Shown: positions 63,846 through 64,000 of the stretch, piece by piece
How the letters are laid out: every line of letters begins with the position of its first letter
How positions within the stretch are numbered: the stretch's first letter is position 1
Assembly (NCBI RefSeq): GCF_000963945.1
Contig: NZ_BAMW01000030.1
Coordinates: forward strand, 166,543-230,542
DNA length: 64,000 nt
From: Acetobacter indonesiensis
GTDB lineage: Bacteria > Pseudomonadota > Alphaproteobacteria > Acetobacterales > Acetobacteraceae
Direction of reading: 5' to 3'
The notes under the pieces: generated by a model
Database searches by the model: none
What the model was told of the DNA's origin: nothing
What the model saw: only the letters and a program-made list of their open reading frames with translations
Program-made: the position numbers and the translations under genes

Positions 63846-64000
63846 TTTCTTTTAGTTTTAGTCTGAGTGGCAGGAGCCCCCCGTTTTTTAAGCGGGGGGT
63901 TTTTTGTTTGTTTTGCTTTTTTTTGTGTTGTTTGAGGGTGTTGAGGGGTGGTTTGGTCCGATTCAGTGTTGGTTTTCTGGGTTTTTTGGTGATTTTTGTG
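63842..64000 (-). CDS. Possible 3' end of a minus-strand gene (low-complexity tail)
   Basis: On the minus strand one frame is open from the right edge for 52 codons to a TAA at 63842-63844, overlapping the epimerase stop. It would encode a C-terminal tail in which 35 of 52 residues are Lys, Thr, Gln or Pro (for example TTPQHPQTTQKKAKQ, ending ATQTKTKRN). The frame may be open only because T is very rare on this strand, which makes stop codons unlikely. No start or domain is visible. The plus-strand terminator at 63877 would lie inside it. Confidence 0.3.
   Translation of the reverse strand, partial: HKNHQKTQKTNTESDQTTPQHPQTTQKKAKQTKNPPLKKRGAPATQTKTKRN
63877..63905 (+). terminator. Rho-independent terminator after the epimerase
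   Basis: CCCCCCG (63877-63883) / CGGGGGG (63893-63899) with a T/A loop and a T-run, 31 bases after the stop. Confidence 0.9.

Noticed and set aside
1..64000. CRISPR array, insertion sequence, integrase or prophage
   Set aside because: No regularly spaced direct repeats, transposase or integrase motifs, or phage structural genes were seen.

Overview
The window looks like a chromosomal segment of an acetic acid bacterium (Acetobacteraceae, Alphaproteobacteria; Acetobacter, Gluconobacter or Komagataeibacter type). This is inferred from gene content and protein style: a stand-alone F0 operon with separate b and b' subunits, an alphaproteobacterial GyrA, paired Pqi and Mla lipid-transport systems, and an XdhC/MobA-like pair. 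Most of the segment is moderately G+C-rich housekeeping DNA (34 of 60 bases are G or C at 1561-1620). One block is clearly poorer in G+C (15 of 60 at 24901-24960). No insertion sequence, prophage, integrase or CRISPR array was seen.

Layout. 3-620: 3' end of ftsY. 750-3288: F0 operon atpI-atpB-atpE-atpF'-atpF, followed by a GT2/ArnT-type glycosyltransferase pair (3316-5747) and tRNA-Thr(CGT). 6124-10023: pqiABC. 10140-12193: cvpA-purF on the minus strand. 12268-14593: a Na/Pi-cotransporter-family protein and a small unknown protein. 14665-18171: metH, preceded by about 650 bases without a gene. 18823-30429: an accessory block, with a type I secretion ABC transporter and HlyD adaptor, a Sel1-repeat protein, a 1024-residue two-domain glycosyltransferase, a ChW-like protein with acidic and basic tails, and a GT4 glycosyltransferase with a basic tail. 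30481-33991: a Mla-type MCE transporter (minus strand). 34290-37953: truB, rpsO, pnp. 38011-39712: a flavin oxidoreductase and a Pmp3-type peptide. 39982-43842: gyrA-coaD-peptidylprolyl isomerase. 44119-44194: tRNA-Lys(TTT), beside an AT-rich stretch with a perfect DnaA box. 44458-48358: a LysR regulator, a His-rich lipoprotein and a large exported protein of unknown function. 48514-49951: speD-speE. 50031-54796: a tandem glycine riboswitch and gcvT-gcvH-gcvP. 54943-57469: a DUF1800/DUF1501 pair. 57563-60822 (minus): a CHAP protein, RidA, and a MobA-like/XdhC pair. 60984-63845: a host-attachment-family protein, an MBL hydrolase, a DUF192 protein and a nucleotide-sugar epimerase.

How the genes work together. 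Several sets are textbook units: F0 assembly, PqiABC and Mla lipid traffic, spermidine synthesis, and glycine cleavage under glycine-riboswitch control. The most distinctive part is 18.8-30.4 kb. Its gene order suggests one envelope function: type I export coupled to glycosylation of a surface molecule, with neither the exported substrate nor the TolC-like outer-membrane component in view. The other unusual signals are a DnaA-box/GANTC/AT-rich intergenic region near 44.2 kb, a perfect 14-bp-stem hairpin between speD and speE, and a last 100 bases that are 90% G or T.
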